A stretch of 64,000 nucleotides of DNA from an uncultured Clostridia bacterium (GCA_944384815.1 CALWUW010000025.1:153896-217895); one strand, 5' to 3'. Positions 35,349 to 45,406 are shown, counted from the first letter of the stretch. Translations and numbers: made by a program. Notes: generated by a model not told the origin, from the letters alone.

Positions 35349-36227
35349 TTACACATGTGCGTCCAAAAACTCCCGAATACTATCCAAAAGCTCCCGACTC
35401 CAAAAAGAACCTTCGTGAGGAGCTCCTTCCACCCGAATCATAGTCGCATCTGCACCATGATCCACCAAAACGTGGTACATTCTTTCACTTTGCCAGTAAG
35501 CCACCAACTCATCCTGATCGCCGTGAAGCAGCAGGAAGGGAGGATAGGATTTTCCCGGCACCAAATGGTTTTTGGGATCCATTTCCCGGATCCTGTCCCA
35601 ATCTTCCGGACGGTCACCGCCCCGAAGCCCCTGGAAGATCTCCTGAAACTCCAAATCGTCGCTTTCCAGCAAACTCATCCGCTCCACATCCAGATCCGCC
35701 GGGCCGAAGCAATCCACCACAGCCTTCACGCAATCGGAAACTTCCGGATAATCTTCCGTCTTATACCGGGCCTCATCCCCGGTGATTCCGGAAAGAAGAG
35801 CCATATTTCCTCCGGAAGAAGATCCCCAAATGGCTACTCGTTCCGGATCAATCCCATACTGAGCAGCATTGGCTCTTAAATACCGGATAGCAGACTTCAC
35901 GTCCTGCAAGCAGGCCGGGAAGGGGTGGCCTTCTTTACTGTTTCTGTGGGTCACTGTAGCTACCACATAGCCCGCCTGGGCAAACAGGCTCAGCTGGGGA
36001 ATCTGCACGTAAACATCCGGAAATGTCCAGGCGCTTCCCTGCACAAACACCAGCAAAGGAAATTTATGGGCGCCGGCCCCTTCTTCTCCCACCCAAGGCG
36101 ACAAAATCTGCATTTTCAAAGGAATTCCCTCCGGAGAGGCGAAAACAATATCCGGAAGCATGGAAGCCATTCCTTTAAGAGACGGGTTGCAGGCAAGCAC
36201 CCGGATCTCAGGATATTCTTTTTCCAT
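35349..36227 (-). CDS. Alpha/beta-hydrolase (acetyl-xylan/feruloyl esterase-like)
   Basis: A 292-residue alpha/beta-hydrolase of the BD-FAE/esterase-lipase type. The oxyanion segment is LVFVQGSAWTFP (in place of HGGG), the nucleophile elbow is GSSSGG (~150), and the acid/His pair is near LLHGDQDELV and EGAPHEGSFW. No signal peptide is seen. With the GH43 gene behind it, deacetylation of xylo-oligosaccharides is the likely role, which is inference. The SD GGAG is 12 nt from the ATG, somewhat far. Confidence 0.82.
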   Translation of the reverse strand: MEKEYPEIRVLACNPSLKGMASMLPDIVFASPEGIPLKMQILSPWVGEEGAGAHKFPLLVFVQGSAWTFPDVYVQIPQLSLFAQAGYVVATVTHRNSKEGHPFPACLQDVKSAIRYLRANAAQYGIDPERVAIWGSSSGGNMALLSGITGDEARYKTEDYPEVSDCVKAVVDCFGPADLDVERMSLLESDDLEFQEIFQGLRGGDRPEDWDRIREMDPKNHLVPGKSYPPFLLLHGDQDELVAYWQSERMYHVLVDHGADATMIRVEGAPHEGSFWSRELLDSIREFLDAHV

Positions 36228-36278
36228 GAACCATTCACGCTCCTTGTTTTTATTCTTAAAAATCCTTGTAAAGCAAAA

Positions 36279-36304
36279 GGCCGGGCATTATCCGTCGCCC
36301 GGCC
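36279..36304 (-). terminator. Terminator of the ABC exporter operon
   Basis: GGCCGGGC/GCCCGGCC stem with a 10-nt loop. On the minus strand it is followed by TTTTGCTTT. Confidence 0.8.
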
Positions 36305-36327
36305 ACGCTTTTTCGCCGGAATTTCTT

Positions 36328-38118
36328 TTATCCGGCAGCTTCTGCCGGATCTTCTCCCTCCAGCTGGGATACATACAATTGATAGTAAAGGCCCTTCTTG
36401 GCCATCAGCTCCTCATGAGAACCGCTTTCCAGAACACCTTTATCGGACACATAGAAAATCCGGTCGCAATTACGGATAGTGGAAAGACGGTGTGCCACGA
36501 TGAAAGACGTCCGGCCTTTCAGCATATTCTGCAAGCCTTCCTGTAGCTGCTTCTCTGTCTTTACGTCAATAGAAGAAGTGGCTTCGTCCAAAATCAGGAT
36601 CCGGGGATCCCGGAGAATGGTTCTGGCGAAAGCAATCAGCTGCCGCTGCCCCTGGGAAAGACGGCTGCCTTTTTCCTGCACCTGGGTGTTGTACCCATCC
36701 TTCATCTCTTCAATAAATTCATCAGCACATACCGTATGGCAGGCGCGCTTTACTTCTTCCATGGTGGCGTCCAGCTTGCTGTAGCGGATATTATCCAGGA
36801 TGCTGCCGGCGAAAATAAAGCTGTCCTGCAGCATAATTCCCATCTGAGAGCGCAGAGAATGCAGAGTCACCTGAGAAATGTCCATTCCGTCAATGAGAAT
36901 TTCTCCTCCGGTGAGATTATAGAAGCGAGAAATCAAATTGACAATGGTGGTTTTTCCCGCGCCGGTAGGTCCTACCAGCGCCACACTTTCTCCTTCTTTC
37001 ACATCCAGATTCAAATGTTCCAACACATTCACCTGGCCGTCATAGGAGAAGGTCACATCCTTAAATTCCACATGTCCTTTGATGGGCTTCATTTCCACCG
37101 CTCCGGGAAGGTCATCCACGGTCACAGGCTCATCCATGGTTTCAAAAATACGCTCCAGATATGCCAGGGTGTTGATCAGGTTATTGTACAGGTTGGAGAT
37201 ATTCAGGATGGGCTGCCAAAGTTTCCAGGCATAGTCTCCCATTACCACCAACACGCCGAAAGTCACCACAGGGCGGGTCCAGGCGATTCCCATAAGATAC
37301 ATCAAAGCCACCACGATCACGGAGATATTATCCACAAACCAAGGAACCAAGTTGGAAAGGCGAACCGCCCGCATCATGGTTTTCTGGTTAATGGTATTCA
37401 GCTGATCAAAAATTTCCGCGTTTTTCTCCTGCCGGGTAAAGCTTTGGGTAATCTTGGTGCCATCGATGCTTTCCTGAAGATACGCGTTCAAGTTGGAGCT
37501 TTTATTGTTTACCGCTCGCCAGGCACGGCGCTGCTTGGGGCGTAAAAGAACCAAAACTACCACCAGCACCGGAACACCCGCTAAAACTACCAACGTCAGT
37601 TGCACATTGGTGGTAAACATAAATCCTAAAATAAAAATAATATTAAAAATTTCCAAGACGAAATTGATGATACCGTTGGAGAGCATATCGGATACATTGT
37701 TTACATAGTTGATGATCCGAACCAAAATCTTTCCGTGAGGGCGATCATCGTAATACTGAAAAGGCAGCTTCTGCAAGTGTGCAAAAAGATCCTTCCGGAT
37801 ATCGTATACGATCTGCTGACCAACCACAACCATTTTCTTGGAGCGGAGGTATGAGAACAGAATATTCAGGCCAATAAGCACCACCATGCCTCCGGCCAGA
37901 ATGAACAGCTCCCGCAGGTCTTTGTTGGGAATGGTATTATCCACCGCATATCCTACCAGCTTAGGGGTGAGCAGGGAACAAATTACAGCAATGGCGGAGA
38001 AGAACAAAGAAATCAGCATCACCTTGGAGTGCTGGCGAATATACACAAAGGAACGCCTTAAATGCCCAACGTTAAAGGATTCCAGCTTTTCATCCACGTC
38101 AAATCGATTTCTAGCCAT
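36328..38118 (-). CDS. ABC exporter half-transporter, canonical site (BmrD-like)
   Basis: A 596-residue fused membrane-ATPase protein. Six membrane helices fill ~30-330. The nucleotide domain has Walker A GPTGAGKTT, signature LSQGQ and Walker B LILDEATSS with the catalytic Glu present. Its 5' end overlaps the partner gene by 8 bp. Together they form a heterodimeric type IV exporter of the BmrCD/LmrCD class, which pumps drugs or lipophilic compounds. The substrate is unknown. Confidence 0.93.
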   Translation of the reverse strand: MARNRFDVDEKLESFNVGHLRRSFVYIRQHSKVMLISLFFSAIAVICSLLTPKLVGYAVDNTIPNKDLRELFILAGGMVVLIGLNILFSYLRSKKMVVVGQQIVYDIRKDLFAHLQKLPFQYYDDRPHGKILVRIINYVNNVSDMLSNGIINFVLEIFNIIFILGFMFTTNVQLTLVVLAGVPVLVVVLVLLRPKQRRAWRAVNNKSSNLNAYLQESIDGTKITQSFTRQEKNAEIFDQLNTINQKTMMRAVRLSNLVPWFVDNISVIVVALMYLMGIAWTRPVVTFGVLVVMGDYAWKLWQPILNISNLYNNLINTLAYLERIFETMDEPVTVDDLPGAVEMKPIKGHVEFKDVTFSYDGQVNVLEHLNLDVKEGESVALVGPTGAGKTTIVNLISRFYNLTGGEILIDGMDISQVTLHSLRSQMGIMLQDSFIFAGSILDNIRYSKLDATMEEVKRACHTVCADEFIEEMKDGYNTQVQEKGSRLSQGQRQLIAFARTILRDPRILILDEATSSIDVKTEKQLQEGLQNMLKGRTSFIVAHRLSTIRNCDRIFYVSDKGVLESGSHEELMAKKGLYYQLYVSQLEGEDPAEAAG

Positions 38119-39886
38119 TCACCTCGCCTCCTTCCTCCCGGTTCACGCCATTTTGCAGGCAATAGACATCGTAATAATACCCTTTCTTCTCCAAAAGCTC
38201 CTGATGGCTTCCTTTTTCCAGGATCTTTCCCTGTTCCAGAATCACGATCAGATCCGCATGGCGCGTGGTGGAAATTCTCTGAGCAACCATGATCTTCGTG
38301 CAGGGGAAGGAAAGCTCCCGAAGACTCTTCTGGATGAATTTTTCTGTTTCCAAATCCAAAGCGGATGTGGTATCGTCCAAAATCAGGATGGGAGGCTGCA
38401 CTGCCAGCGCACGGGCCAGGGCAATTCTCTGCTTCTGGCCGCCGGAAAGACCCGTTCCTCTTTCGCCAATAATGGTATCGAAGCCGTCTGTCATACGATC
38501 AATAAAGTCCACCGCAGACATCCGGGCATACTGGGCCACTTCTTCCGAAGTAAGCTGCTGGTTTCCGTAGGCAATATTGCCGTCCACCGTATCGGAAAAC
38601 AAAAATACATCCTGGCTGGCCAAACCTACGTTTTTCCGAAGGGTGTTCAAATCGTAATCCCGAACATCCACGCCGTCGATCTCCAGTTTTCCGGAGCTGA
38701 TCTCCACAAAACGACTGATACAGTTAATCAGCGTGGTTTTTCCGCAGCCTGTGGTTCCCATAATGGCCACCGTCTGCCCAGCTTTAATATCCAAATCTAT
38801 GGAATCCAGAACTTTGGTGCCGTTGAGGACAACGCTTACATTCTTGAAAGAAATATCCCCCCGGAAGGGTTCTTCCTGGGTAACAGCGTCTTCTTTGCTC
38901 TGGATATCCGGCTGGCCGTAGTACAGCTCGATCACCTTGTTGATGCTGGCCAAGAAACGCTGGGCGTCATTCAGCAGCATGCCCAGCATCCGCATAGGCT
39001 GGCACAAGGTCCAGCACAGGGAGTTAAATGCCAGGAACGTACCGGCGCTGATTTTCCCGTCCATCATAAACCAGCCGCCTACCAGCAGCACGGAAACGGA
39101 CAAGGCCTGAGAAAGACCTTCAATGGCCGGGAAAAAGCGATACCAGGTCATACTGGCCTGCAGATTGGCTTTTTGGTATTCCCGGTTCTTTTCATCAAAT
39201 TTCTTCATTTCGTAATCTTCCGTTGCGAAAGCACGAATGACCCGGTTTCCCTCAATATTTTCCTGGGCATTGCTGTTCAGCTGGGAAAGCTTTTCCCGAA
39301 GATGGCGGAATCTGGGACCCACCGTTTTGGAAAAAGCCCGCATCACCAAGAACAAAAACGGCGTGAAAACAATCAGAGAAAGCGTCAGCACTACATTCTG
39401 GCTGAACATATAGACACACGTGGAAACATACAGGAAAAAGCATTCCAGGAGCCCTCGGCTGATGAAAGAAATAGCATGCCTTCCCATTTCCATATCACCA
39501 GTGAGGCACGTCATCAGATCTCCGGTTCTCCGCCGGGAAAAGAAACCCATATCCTGGGCCTGCAATTTGTCATACAGCTCCTTTTTTACCTTATAAAGGA
39601 ACTTTTGCCCGCAGCTTTCGTATGTAACCATAGATACATACCGCACGGTGGTTCGAAGCAATGTAAAACCGATCATAATGGAAACCAGAACCACCAAAGT
39701 ATGAATCAGTCCGTCCAAATTATCCGGCTGATTGGGTAGCTGGTATACCACATCGTCTACAATTTTCTGGCTGATGATCGGGTTGATCAACAGCATCACC
39801 TGCAACACAACCGTGGATAAAAGAGCAAAAATATACCGTTTCCGAAATCCTTTCATTTGCTCCCACATCCATTTAAGCTGTTGCAT
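38111..39886 (-). CDS. ABC exporter half-transporter, degenerate site (BmrC-like)
   Basis: A 591-residue partner. I chose ATG 39886 (MQQLKWMWEQ) with AAGGAGGG upstream. It has six membrane helices, then Walker A GTTGCGKTT, signature LSGGQ and Walker B LILDDTTSA. Here Asp replaces the catalytic Glu, the mark of the non-hydrolysing site in heterodimeric exporters. The order (degenerate subunit first, canonical second) is as in bmrCD. It diverges from an AraC-type regulator across a 384-bp AT-rich gap. Confidence 0.93.
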   Translation of the reverse strand: MQQLKWMWEQMKGFRKRYIFALLSTVVLQVMLLINPIISQKIVDDVVYQLPNQPDNLDGLIHTLVVLVSIMIGFTLLRTTVRYVSMVTYESCGQKFLYKVKKELYDKLQAQDMGFFSRRRTGDLMTCLTGDMEMGRHAISFISRGLLECFFLYVSTCVYMFSQNVVLTLSLIVFTPFLFLVMRAFSKTVGPRFRHLREKLSQLNSNAQENIEGNRVIRAFATEDYEMKKFDEKNREYQKANLQASMTWYRFFPAIEGLSQALSVSVLLVGGWFMMDGKISAGTFLAFNSLCWTLCQPMRMLGMLLNDAQRFLASINKVIELYYGQPDIQSKEDAVTQEEPFRGDISFKNVSVVLNGTKVLDSIDLDIKAGQTVAIMGTTGCGKTTLINCISRFVEISSGKLEIDGVDVRDYDLNTLRKNVGLASQDVFLFSDTVDGNIAYGNQQLTSEEVAQYARMSAVDFIDRMTDGFDTIIGERGTGLSGGQKQRIALARALAVQPPILILDDTTSALDLETEKFIQKSLRELSFPCTKIMVAQRISTTRHADLIVILEQGKILEKGSHQELLEKKGYYYDVYCLQNGVNREEGGEVNG

Positions 39887-39974
39887 AGGCACCCTCCTTC
39901 CATACACAAAACAACTTCCTTGCGATCCCTGAAAGAAAAACATCCGCAATGCTTTTCTCCTTCAGTTAAAAACT

Positions 39975-40003
39975 ATATTAAAAGAATCTTATTCGGTATA
40001 CAA
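39975..40003 (-). promoter_or_regulatory. Promoter of the ABC exporter operon
   Basis: TTGTAT (39998-40003) and TAATAT (39975-39980) with a 17-bp spacer. The surrounding 39887-40270 gap holds this promoter, the divergent AraC promoter and long A/T runs; I see no gene in it. Confidence 0.7.
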
Positions 40004-40166
40004 TGTCATTTTGTACGTTATTTTTTTCCGGAAATATAACAAAAAGACATCTTTTTTATTTTTACCTTTTCATCATTTCTTGATTTTTCCCAAAAGATAA
40101 TTTAAAAAACCAGTGTTAAAAGGTTTGGCTATTTTCAAAAAAAACTGTGTTTTTTCCATATTTCCC

Positions 40167-40195
40167 TTGACAAGCTTTTAGGGGTTTCGTATAGT
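40167..40195 (+). promoter_or_regulatory. Sigma-A promoter of the AraC-family gene
   Basis: Consensus TTGACA (40167-40172) and TATAGT (40190-40195) with a 17-bp spacer. A short inverted repeat GAATC-AAAAA-GATTC lies in the leader just downstream and could be an operator. Confidence 0.85.
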
Positions 40196-40270
40196 AAATA
40201 AGGATTTGGAACGAATCAAAAAGATTCATCCCATTCCGGATTTCTGTTATAAGGCAAAGGGGAACCCATC

Positions 40271-41113
40271 ATGAGTAGTAGTGATTGTTTTTCATTTTAT
40301 CTGGAAAAACCCATCCGGTATATGAAAACCGGAAAATTTGAATCGCCGGATCCGGAATGGGTCCATCTGGAACGCTGGTTAGCGGATGATTTTGAGCTGA
40401 TGGTGGTGACCAGCGGCGTTTTGTACATCGCCAGCGGGGAAACCCAATACGAAGTAGCCGCAGGAGAATATGTTCTTTTCCCGCCCCATTCCCATCAATA
40501 CGGATGGAAGCCTTCCTCCTGTGCCTTTTACTGGCTCCATTTCATTTCCGACTGTGCCAACGAAGCGGCGCCGCCGGAGGATCCCCAAACGATCCTGATT
40601 CCGCAATCCGCCCGGCTTCCCAATACGGACCGCCTGGTCATTTTGATGAAGCAGACCCAGGATTCCATCCGCAGGTATAATTCCCCTCTTCAGAATAACT
40701 ATCTGACCACCTCCATCCTCTGTGAATTAAACTGCCAGTGCTTTAACCCGCAAAGAAGCAAGGTGGACATTAAAAAGCAGCAAATTTATAATGACATCGT
40801 GGATTATGTGCACTGGTATCTGCACACGGACATTAAAGTGCAGGATATCGCCCGGCATTTTGGTTACAATGAGAAATACCTTTCACATTTGTTCAGCAAC
40901 GTGGCAGGGCTGCCTTTAAAACAATACATTCTGCAGCAAAAAATGGAGCAGGCCAAATTCCTTCTCTCGGATACCAACGATTCCGTCCAGAAAATCTCGG
41001 AGAAAATGGGATTTGGAGACAGCCGAAACTTTATGAAAATCTTTAAAAAGCTGGTAGGTATGACCCCTACGGATTACCGCAATTCCACTTTTCACCGTAT
41101 CGTCAATCATTAA
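40271..41113 (+). CDS. AraC-family transcriptional regulator
   Basis: A 280-residue regulator with AAAGGGGAA before the ATG. An N-terminal cupin-like sensor (~35-120, with FPPHSHQYGW) precedes a C-terminal double helix-turn-helix (~180-275: IKVQDIARHFGYNEKYLSHLF, then VQKISEKMGFGDSRNFMKIF). This architecture usually senses a sugar or other small molecule. It is divergent from the ABC exporter operon and may control it, but no target site is proven. It is a single-gene unit with a strong terminator. Confidence 0.9.
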   Translation: MSSSDCFSFYLEKPIRYMKTGKFESPDPEWVHLERWLADDFELMVVTSGVLYIASGETQYEVAAGEYVLFPPHSHQYGWKPSSCAFYWLHFISDCANEAAPPEDPQTILIPQSARLPNTDRLVILMKQTQDSIRRYNSPLQNNYLTTSILCELNCQCFNPQRSKVDIKKQQIYNDIVDYVHWYLHTDIKVQDIARHFGYNEKYLSHLFSNVAGLPLKQYILQQKMEQAKFLLSDTNDSVQKISEKMGFGDSRNFMKIFKKLVGMTPTDYRNSTFHRIVNH

Positions 41114-41174
41114 ACCGTTTGCCTTTTCCTTTCCCTTTTCGCAAAAATCAAAATGCTTGCCAAAGCATAGCAAG

Positions 41175-41217
41175 GGATCCCCTGAGAAACAAATTGTTTC
41201 TCAGGGGATCCTTTTTT
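41175..41217 (+). terminator. Terminator after the AraC-family gene
   Basis: A 16-bp stem GGATCCCCTGAGAAAC/GTTTCTCAGGGGATCC with a 5-nt loop is followed by TTTTTT. Confidence 0.93.
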
Positions 41218-41238
41218 ACATTTTTCTTTTATCGCAGG

Positions 41239-44199
41239 TCACACAAGCGATTTTTCTTTAAGAAGTCTGCAGATCCGCCCGGACTTCTCCTCCTCTGCCA
41301 TCCGAAGAATATGCTTGTGGCAGGTGAAAAGAAAAATTTGGCAATTCTGTTCCCTGGCGTATTGCTGTAAAAATGCCAGCCCTCTTCTGGTGCGGTTTTC
41401 GTCGTATTGGGCAAACACATCGTCTAAAAAGATGGGGGCTTCTCCTTCCCCGGGGGAAGCCAGAAGCCGGGAAATGGCCAGCCGTAAGGCAAAATACGCC
41501 TGATCCACTGTGCCGCTGCTAAGATATTTCCATTCCCGGGAAAGACTTCCGCCGTTTTCCAGAACGCTCAGCCCAAAGGAGCGGTCCACCAGCATACCGG
41601 TATACTTTCCCCCGGTCAACGCGGAAAGGATCTCTGCCGCTCCCTGATTTAGCATGGGGCCGTAGCCGGACTGCAATTCCCGAAAAGCCTGGCTCATGGT
41701 CTCCTGGGTCATTTGCAAAGCGGCCCAACGCGCTTTGGATTCTTCCAGAAGCTCCTTCTTTTCCTGGATTTCCCGTTCCAGCTGGCTTACCGTTTTCCGC
41801 CCGTCAAACAAATGCTGCAGCGCTTGTTCCTTTGCGGCGGCAGCTTCGCCTAATTTTCTCTGCTGCTCCAGGAGCTGCTCGCCTTCCCGGCGCAATTTTT
41901 CCGGATCCTCTGCCCAAACATTTTCATGGGGCATTTCCATCTCCTGCTGAAGTTTCTCCATGGCCGCTTCCACATCCGCCAAGGAAGGAAGCTCTCTCCC
42001 GGCCGATTGACGGATCGCCTCACAGACAGACTCCGTTTCCTCTTTCCGGCGCCGGGCATCCTCCAAAGAGGCAAAGATTTTCCGGGCTTCCCCCTCTTCC
42101 AGCGTTTCCGGAGAAGGGGCAAAGGGACGGATTTGCCTTAAAAAGGCTTCTTTGGCGCTTTCCAGCGCTTCTGCCGCCCGCCCACGAGCCTCAGTTGCCT
42201 TTTTGTATTCTCGCTGAGAAGCTTCTGTCTCCCGATTTTTCGCTTCACTCTCCCGGCACAATCTTCGCAATTCTTCCATGGAAGAACAGCCTTGCTGCTG
42301 AAGCAGGCCTGTGAGCTGTTCCTGCAGCATCTCCCATTCTTGCTGTTTCTGCTGCTGAAGCAGGCGCAAAACATCCAGATCGTTTTCTTCTCCCAGTTTT
42401 TTCTCCTCTTGGGAAAGTTCCTGCTGAAGCTGTCCAAGGGAAATTTCCGCCGCTGCTTTTCTTGCTTCTATTGTATACAGGTTCCGGTTAAGGGTTTCTT
42501 CCTGCTGCTGCAGCGGTTCCATTTCTTCTTTCTTTTCCTTCAAAGCCTCCTCTGTTTCCGAAAGGCGGCGACGAAGCTCTGTAAGGTCTTGACGGAAGGT
42601 TTCCGTGGTTCCTTTCAGCTCGATGATATCCCGATGGAGCTTTTGCTCCTCTTCCTCTGAAAAAGTCTTTCTCCGTTTTACCGTCATAACGGCTATTCCC
42701 ACCGAAAACACGCCCAAAGCCGCCAGTGCCCAAAGGGCCGGATGAACCGCCCATCCGGCGATCCCTCCTGAAACCACCAGCAAAAGCCCAAAAAGAGACC
42801 AAACGGCTGCCTTCTTTTTCCGGCTTTCCCAGTCTTTTTCAGCAGCCTCTTTCCGCTCTTTTTCCAAAGCCGCCCGGGTCTCTTCCTTTTTCTCACAGCT
42901 GATTCGAATATCCTCCAAACAACGCTCCCGATCTTCTTTTTCCCGTTCCAACGCTTCCCATTTTCCCTGGAAAAGTTCGACCTCTTTTTGCTTTGACTCC
43001 TTTTGCTGCGAAAGCCGTTCTAATCGCTGGTGGCAGGAAAATTCTTCCATTTCTGCTTTTCCCTTCTCTAAAAGAAGAGAACCCCAACGAACAGCGTTGT
43101 TTTTCAAGATCTTTTCCTGACGGGCTTTTTCCAAAGCCTGGGAAAGCCTCTCTCCCTGCTCTTCTGCCTCTTGCAGAGAGGATCCTTTTGGGGAAACAGA
43201 AGATTCCTGCTGTGGTTTTATCGATTGCAAGCCTTCCCAAGCGGCCGCTTCTTCCCGCACCGCCTGCTCATATACCGCTTCGGCAACTTCCCAGTTTTTT
43301 TCCGCAGACTGAGCCTTTTGGAAAAAATCTCCATCCGCCAAGGCGCCGTTCCTGCCCTGCAAAAAGCGCCGGGCAGCTTCACCGGCTTTTTCTTCCTTTT
43401 CCAGGCGAAGCACCTGTTCCCTTTTCTGCTTCCACTCTTCTAATGTTTTCTGCTTGTCCTTCCACTTCAGGCTTTTCTGAAATGTCTCATAGGTCTTTCC
43501 CAAAGCGGCCTGCTCTTCCCGGCAGGAGAGAATCTCCTTTTCCAAATTCCGCTGGGTTTCCTCTAAATCCCGGGCCTGCTGCCATTCTTTTTCCAAAGCT
43601 TCCACAGCCGCCTGCAGTTTATCTCCGGAACCTACCCCCCGTTTGGAAAACAAAGCGTTGGAGGCCTCTTGCAGACGCTTTTCTACCAAAGTGTAGGACG
43701 CCGTCTCGTCTCCGGAGGATACCAGATTGGTCAGCAGCCGGTTCATCTCTCCTTCTTTGTCTCCGGAGGAAGAAAAGCTGCCCAACTGCCCGATAAACAA
43801 GCTGCGTTCAAATGCCGAAGCACCCATCCCAAAAAACATTTCTCCCGGCTCATTGCCGCAGGGGATGGTTTCGCCGGTAACAGCGTCCACCAGAGAGACA
43901 CGATCCCCGGCGTTGCTGGCGCCGAAAGAACGCTGCAGCCGAAGCTGACGCCCTTTCCATTCCAGGACGATGGCGCCTTCCATTTTCGCGCCATCCCAGG
44001 GAAGATATTTTTTTCGAGGGTTGGTGGCCGCATCTCCGCCCCGGACGGAGGATCCGTAAAACATCATGCGGACAAATTCCATGACCGTGGATTTTCCTTC
44101 TTCATTTTCTCCGTAGAACAAGGAAAATCCGTCTTCCAACTCCAATGTATAATTCCGGAATTTTCCGAATGCGCCGATTTCCAGCCGTTTAATCCGCAA
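41239..44199 (-). CDS. YhaN-like SbcC/Rad50-type ATPase
   Basis: A 986-residue SMC-like ATPase. Walker A is GENEEGKST (30-38). Two long Glu/Lys/Gln-rich coiled coils (~170-465 and ~510-860) flank two membrane segments (~466-485 and ~488-507). The C-terminal half-site has a signature around YLSSGTVDQAYFALRLA and Walker B IFLDDVFAQYD. There is no CxxC zinc hook; paired central membrane helices in its place are a feature of YhaN-type proteins. With the nuclease gene that overlaps it by 11 bp it should form an MRN-like DNA end-processing complex, possibly membrane-tethered. Confidence 0.88.
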   Translation of the reverse strand: MRIKRLEIGAFGKFRNYTLELEDGFSLFYGENEEGKSTVMEFVRMMFYGSSVRGGDAATNPRKKYLPWDGAKMEGAIVLEWKGRQLRLQRSFGASNAGDRVSLVDAVTGETIPCGNEPGEMFFGMGASAFERSLFIGQLGSFSSSGDKEGEMNRLLTNLVSSGDETASYTLVEKRLQEASNALFSKRGVGSGDKLQAAVEALEKEWQQARDLEETQRNLEKEILSCREEQAALGKTYETFQKSLKWKDKQKTLEEWKQKREQVLRLEKEEKAGEAARRFLQGRNGALADGDFFQKAQSAEKNWEVAEAVYEQAVREEAAAWEGLQSIKPQQESSVSPKGSSLQEAEEQGERLSQALEKARQEKILKNNAVRWGSLLLEKGKAEMEEFSCHQRLERLSQQKESKQKEVELFQGKWEALEREKEDRERCLEDIRISCEKKEETRAALEKERKEAAEKDWESRKKKAAVWSLFGLLLVVSGGIAGWAVHPALWALAALGVFSVGIAVMTVKRRKTFSEEEEQKLHRDIIELKGTTETFRQDLTELRRRLSETEEALKEKKEEMEPLQQQEETLNRNLYTIEARKAAAEISLGQLQQELSQEEKKLGEENDLDVLRLLQQQKQQEWEMLQEQLTGLLQQQGCSSMEELRRLCRESEAKNRETEASQREYKKATEARGRAAEALESAKEAFLRQIRPFAPSPETLEEGEARKIFASLEDARRRKEETESVCEAIRQSAGRELPSLADVEAAMEKLQQEMEMPHENVWAEDPEKLRREGEQLLEQQRKLGEAAAAKEQALQHLFDGRKTVSQLEREIQEKKELLEESKARWAALQMTQETMSQAFRELQSGYGPMLNQGAAEILSALTGGKYTGMLVDRSFGLSVLENGGSLSREWKYLSSGTVDQAYFALRLAISRLLASPGEGEAPIFLDDVFAQYDENRTRRGLAFLQQYAREQNCQIFLFTCHKHILRMAEEEKSGRICRLLKEKSLV

Positions 44200-45313
44200 A
44201 ATCCGTCACTCCTCCTTCAAACGCTTTCAGCCCCAAACGCAGCGCCTGGCGGCAAAGCTGTTTCTCTTTCTCTGTTCCCGCAAGTTTTTCCTTTTCCAGC
44301 ATTTGACGGACAAAGATCCCTTTTAAAGACGTCTCCTGGGCCAACTGCTGCAAGTGTCCTTGGGGAAGGGTCTCGTCCCGAAGCTGGCAGAAATGCAGTG
44401 TTTCTCCCAGCCGCAACTGAGCCGCCTGCAGATCTTCCCCTGTAAGGCGGCATTCTCCCCGCAGCAGCACCTTGTAAAAATGCTGAGAAAAGGTTTCTCC
44501 AAAGCGTTCCCGTAAAGTCTCCTTTACTGCTTTTTCCAGCTCTTCCACACCGGAAATTCCCGTTACGTCCACTGTTTCCCGCAGATACATTCTTCGGCAG
44601 ATGGTGCGGAACTCCACCCGCACTTTCCCTTTTTCCACACACCCCACGCAAACGCCCCGGGGGCCGGTTTCATCAAATCCGGAGCCTTCCGGGCAGCCGC
44701 TGTAGGCATACAGGGTGTTTTCGGCCTGCAAAAAGCCGGAATGCTGATGAATATGGCCCAGGGCCACATATTGCAGCCCGCTTTCTCGAAGGTCTGCCTC
44801 CGTTATCGGATTATAAGCGCCTGTTCCTGTCAAATCTCCATGGAGAACACCCAGGCGAAATTTGTCCTGAGGATCCACGGATATTCTCCCCAGCAAAGGT
44901 TCCTTCTCATAGCTGGCGGAAAAACCTACCCCATAGATGGCGGTCTCTTTTTCAGGAAAACGGAATACGGAACCCTCCGGCAAAAAAATGTGCACATTAC
45001 TGCTCCATTCCCCTAAATACGGGGAGCGTGCAGAAATATAATCATGATTTCCCGGAGCAATCAGCACTTCCGTACCTTCCAGCGAAGCAAAGAGCGCCTT
45101 CACCCGGCGCACCAAGCTTTCGTCCGGGGCGTCCGTATCAAATACATCTCCCGGGATCAGAAAAAAATCCAGACTCTCTTTCCTGCAAATTCCCACGCAG
45201 GTTTCCAGAGCCCGGTAGAGTTCTTCCCGACGCTGGCCGGCAAGGCTGCCCAAAGCGGAGCATTCCGCTCCCAGGTGCAAATCCGACGCATGCAAAAACC
45301 GTATGGTATCCAT
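44189..45313 (-). CDS. YhaO-like SbcD/Mre11-type nuclease
   Basis: A 374-residue metallophosphoesterase. Its metal motifs are HASDLHLG (8-15), PGDVFDTD, APGNHDY, LGVLHGD and LGHIHQHSG, the Mre11/SbcD order. A C-terminal capping domain (~260-374) would bind the YhaN coiled coil. The predicted role is Mn-dependent exo/endonuclease in double-strand-break processing. It is first in a two-gene operon and overlaps yhaN by 11 bp. Confidence 0.9.
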   Translation of the reverse strand: MDTIRFLHASDLHLGAECSALGSLAGQRREELYRALETCVGICRKESLDFFLIPGDVFDTDAPDESLVRRVKALFASLEGTEVLIAPGNHDYISARSPYLGEWSSNVHIFLPEGSVFRFPEKETAIYGVGFSASYEKEPLLGRISVDPQDKFRLGVLHGDLTGTGAYNPITEADLRESGLQYVALGHIHQHSGFLQAENTLYAYSGCPEGSGFDETGPRGVCVGCVEKGKVRVEFRTICRRMYLRETVDVTGISGVEELEKAVKETLRERFGETFSQHFYKVLLRGECRLTGEDLQAAQLRLGETLHFCQLRDETLPQGHLQQLAQETSLKGIFVRQMLEKEKLAGTEKEKQLCRQALRLGLKAFEGGVTDFAD

Positions 45314-45377
45314 TTTTTCCGCCTTTCTTCATAAACCGGCAACCTAAAAGGCCGCCGGACAAACATTCTTATCTTCA

Positions 45378-45406
45378 AGTATACCTGAGGAAACGAGGGA
45401 ATGCAA
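45378..45406 (-). promoter_or_regulatory. Sigma-A promoter of the yhaO-yhaN operon
   Basis: TTGCAT (45401-45406) and TATACT (45378-45383) with a 17-bp spacer. The rest of the 45314-45605 gap holds the GH31 terminator and a CT/GG-rich low-complexity stretch (~45465-45530) with no assignable function. Confidence 0.8.

Noticed and set aside
37838-39739. 633-codon open frame on the plus strand
   Set aside because: Antisense shadow of the two ABC exporter genes, whose ATPase motifs are intact on the minus strand.
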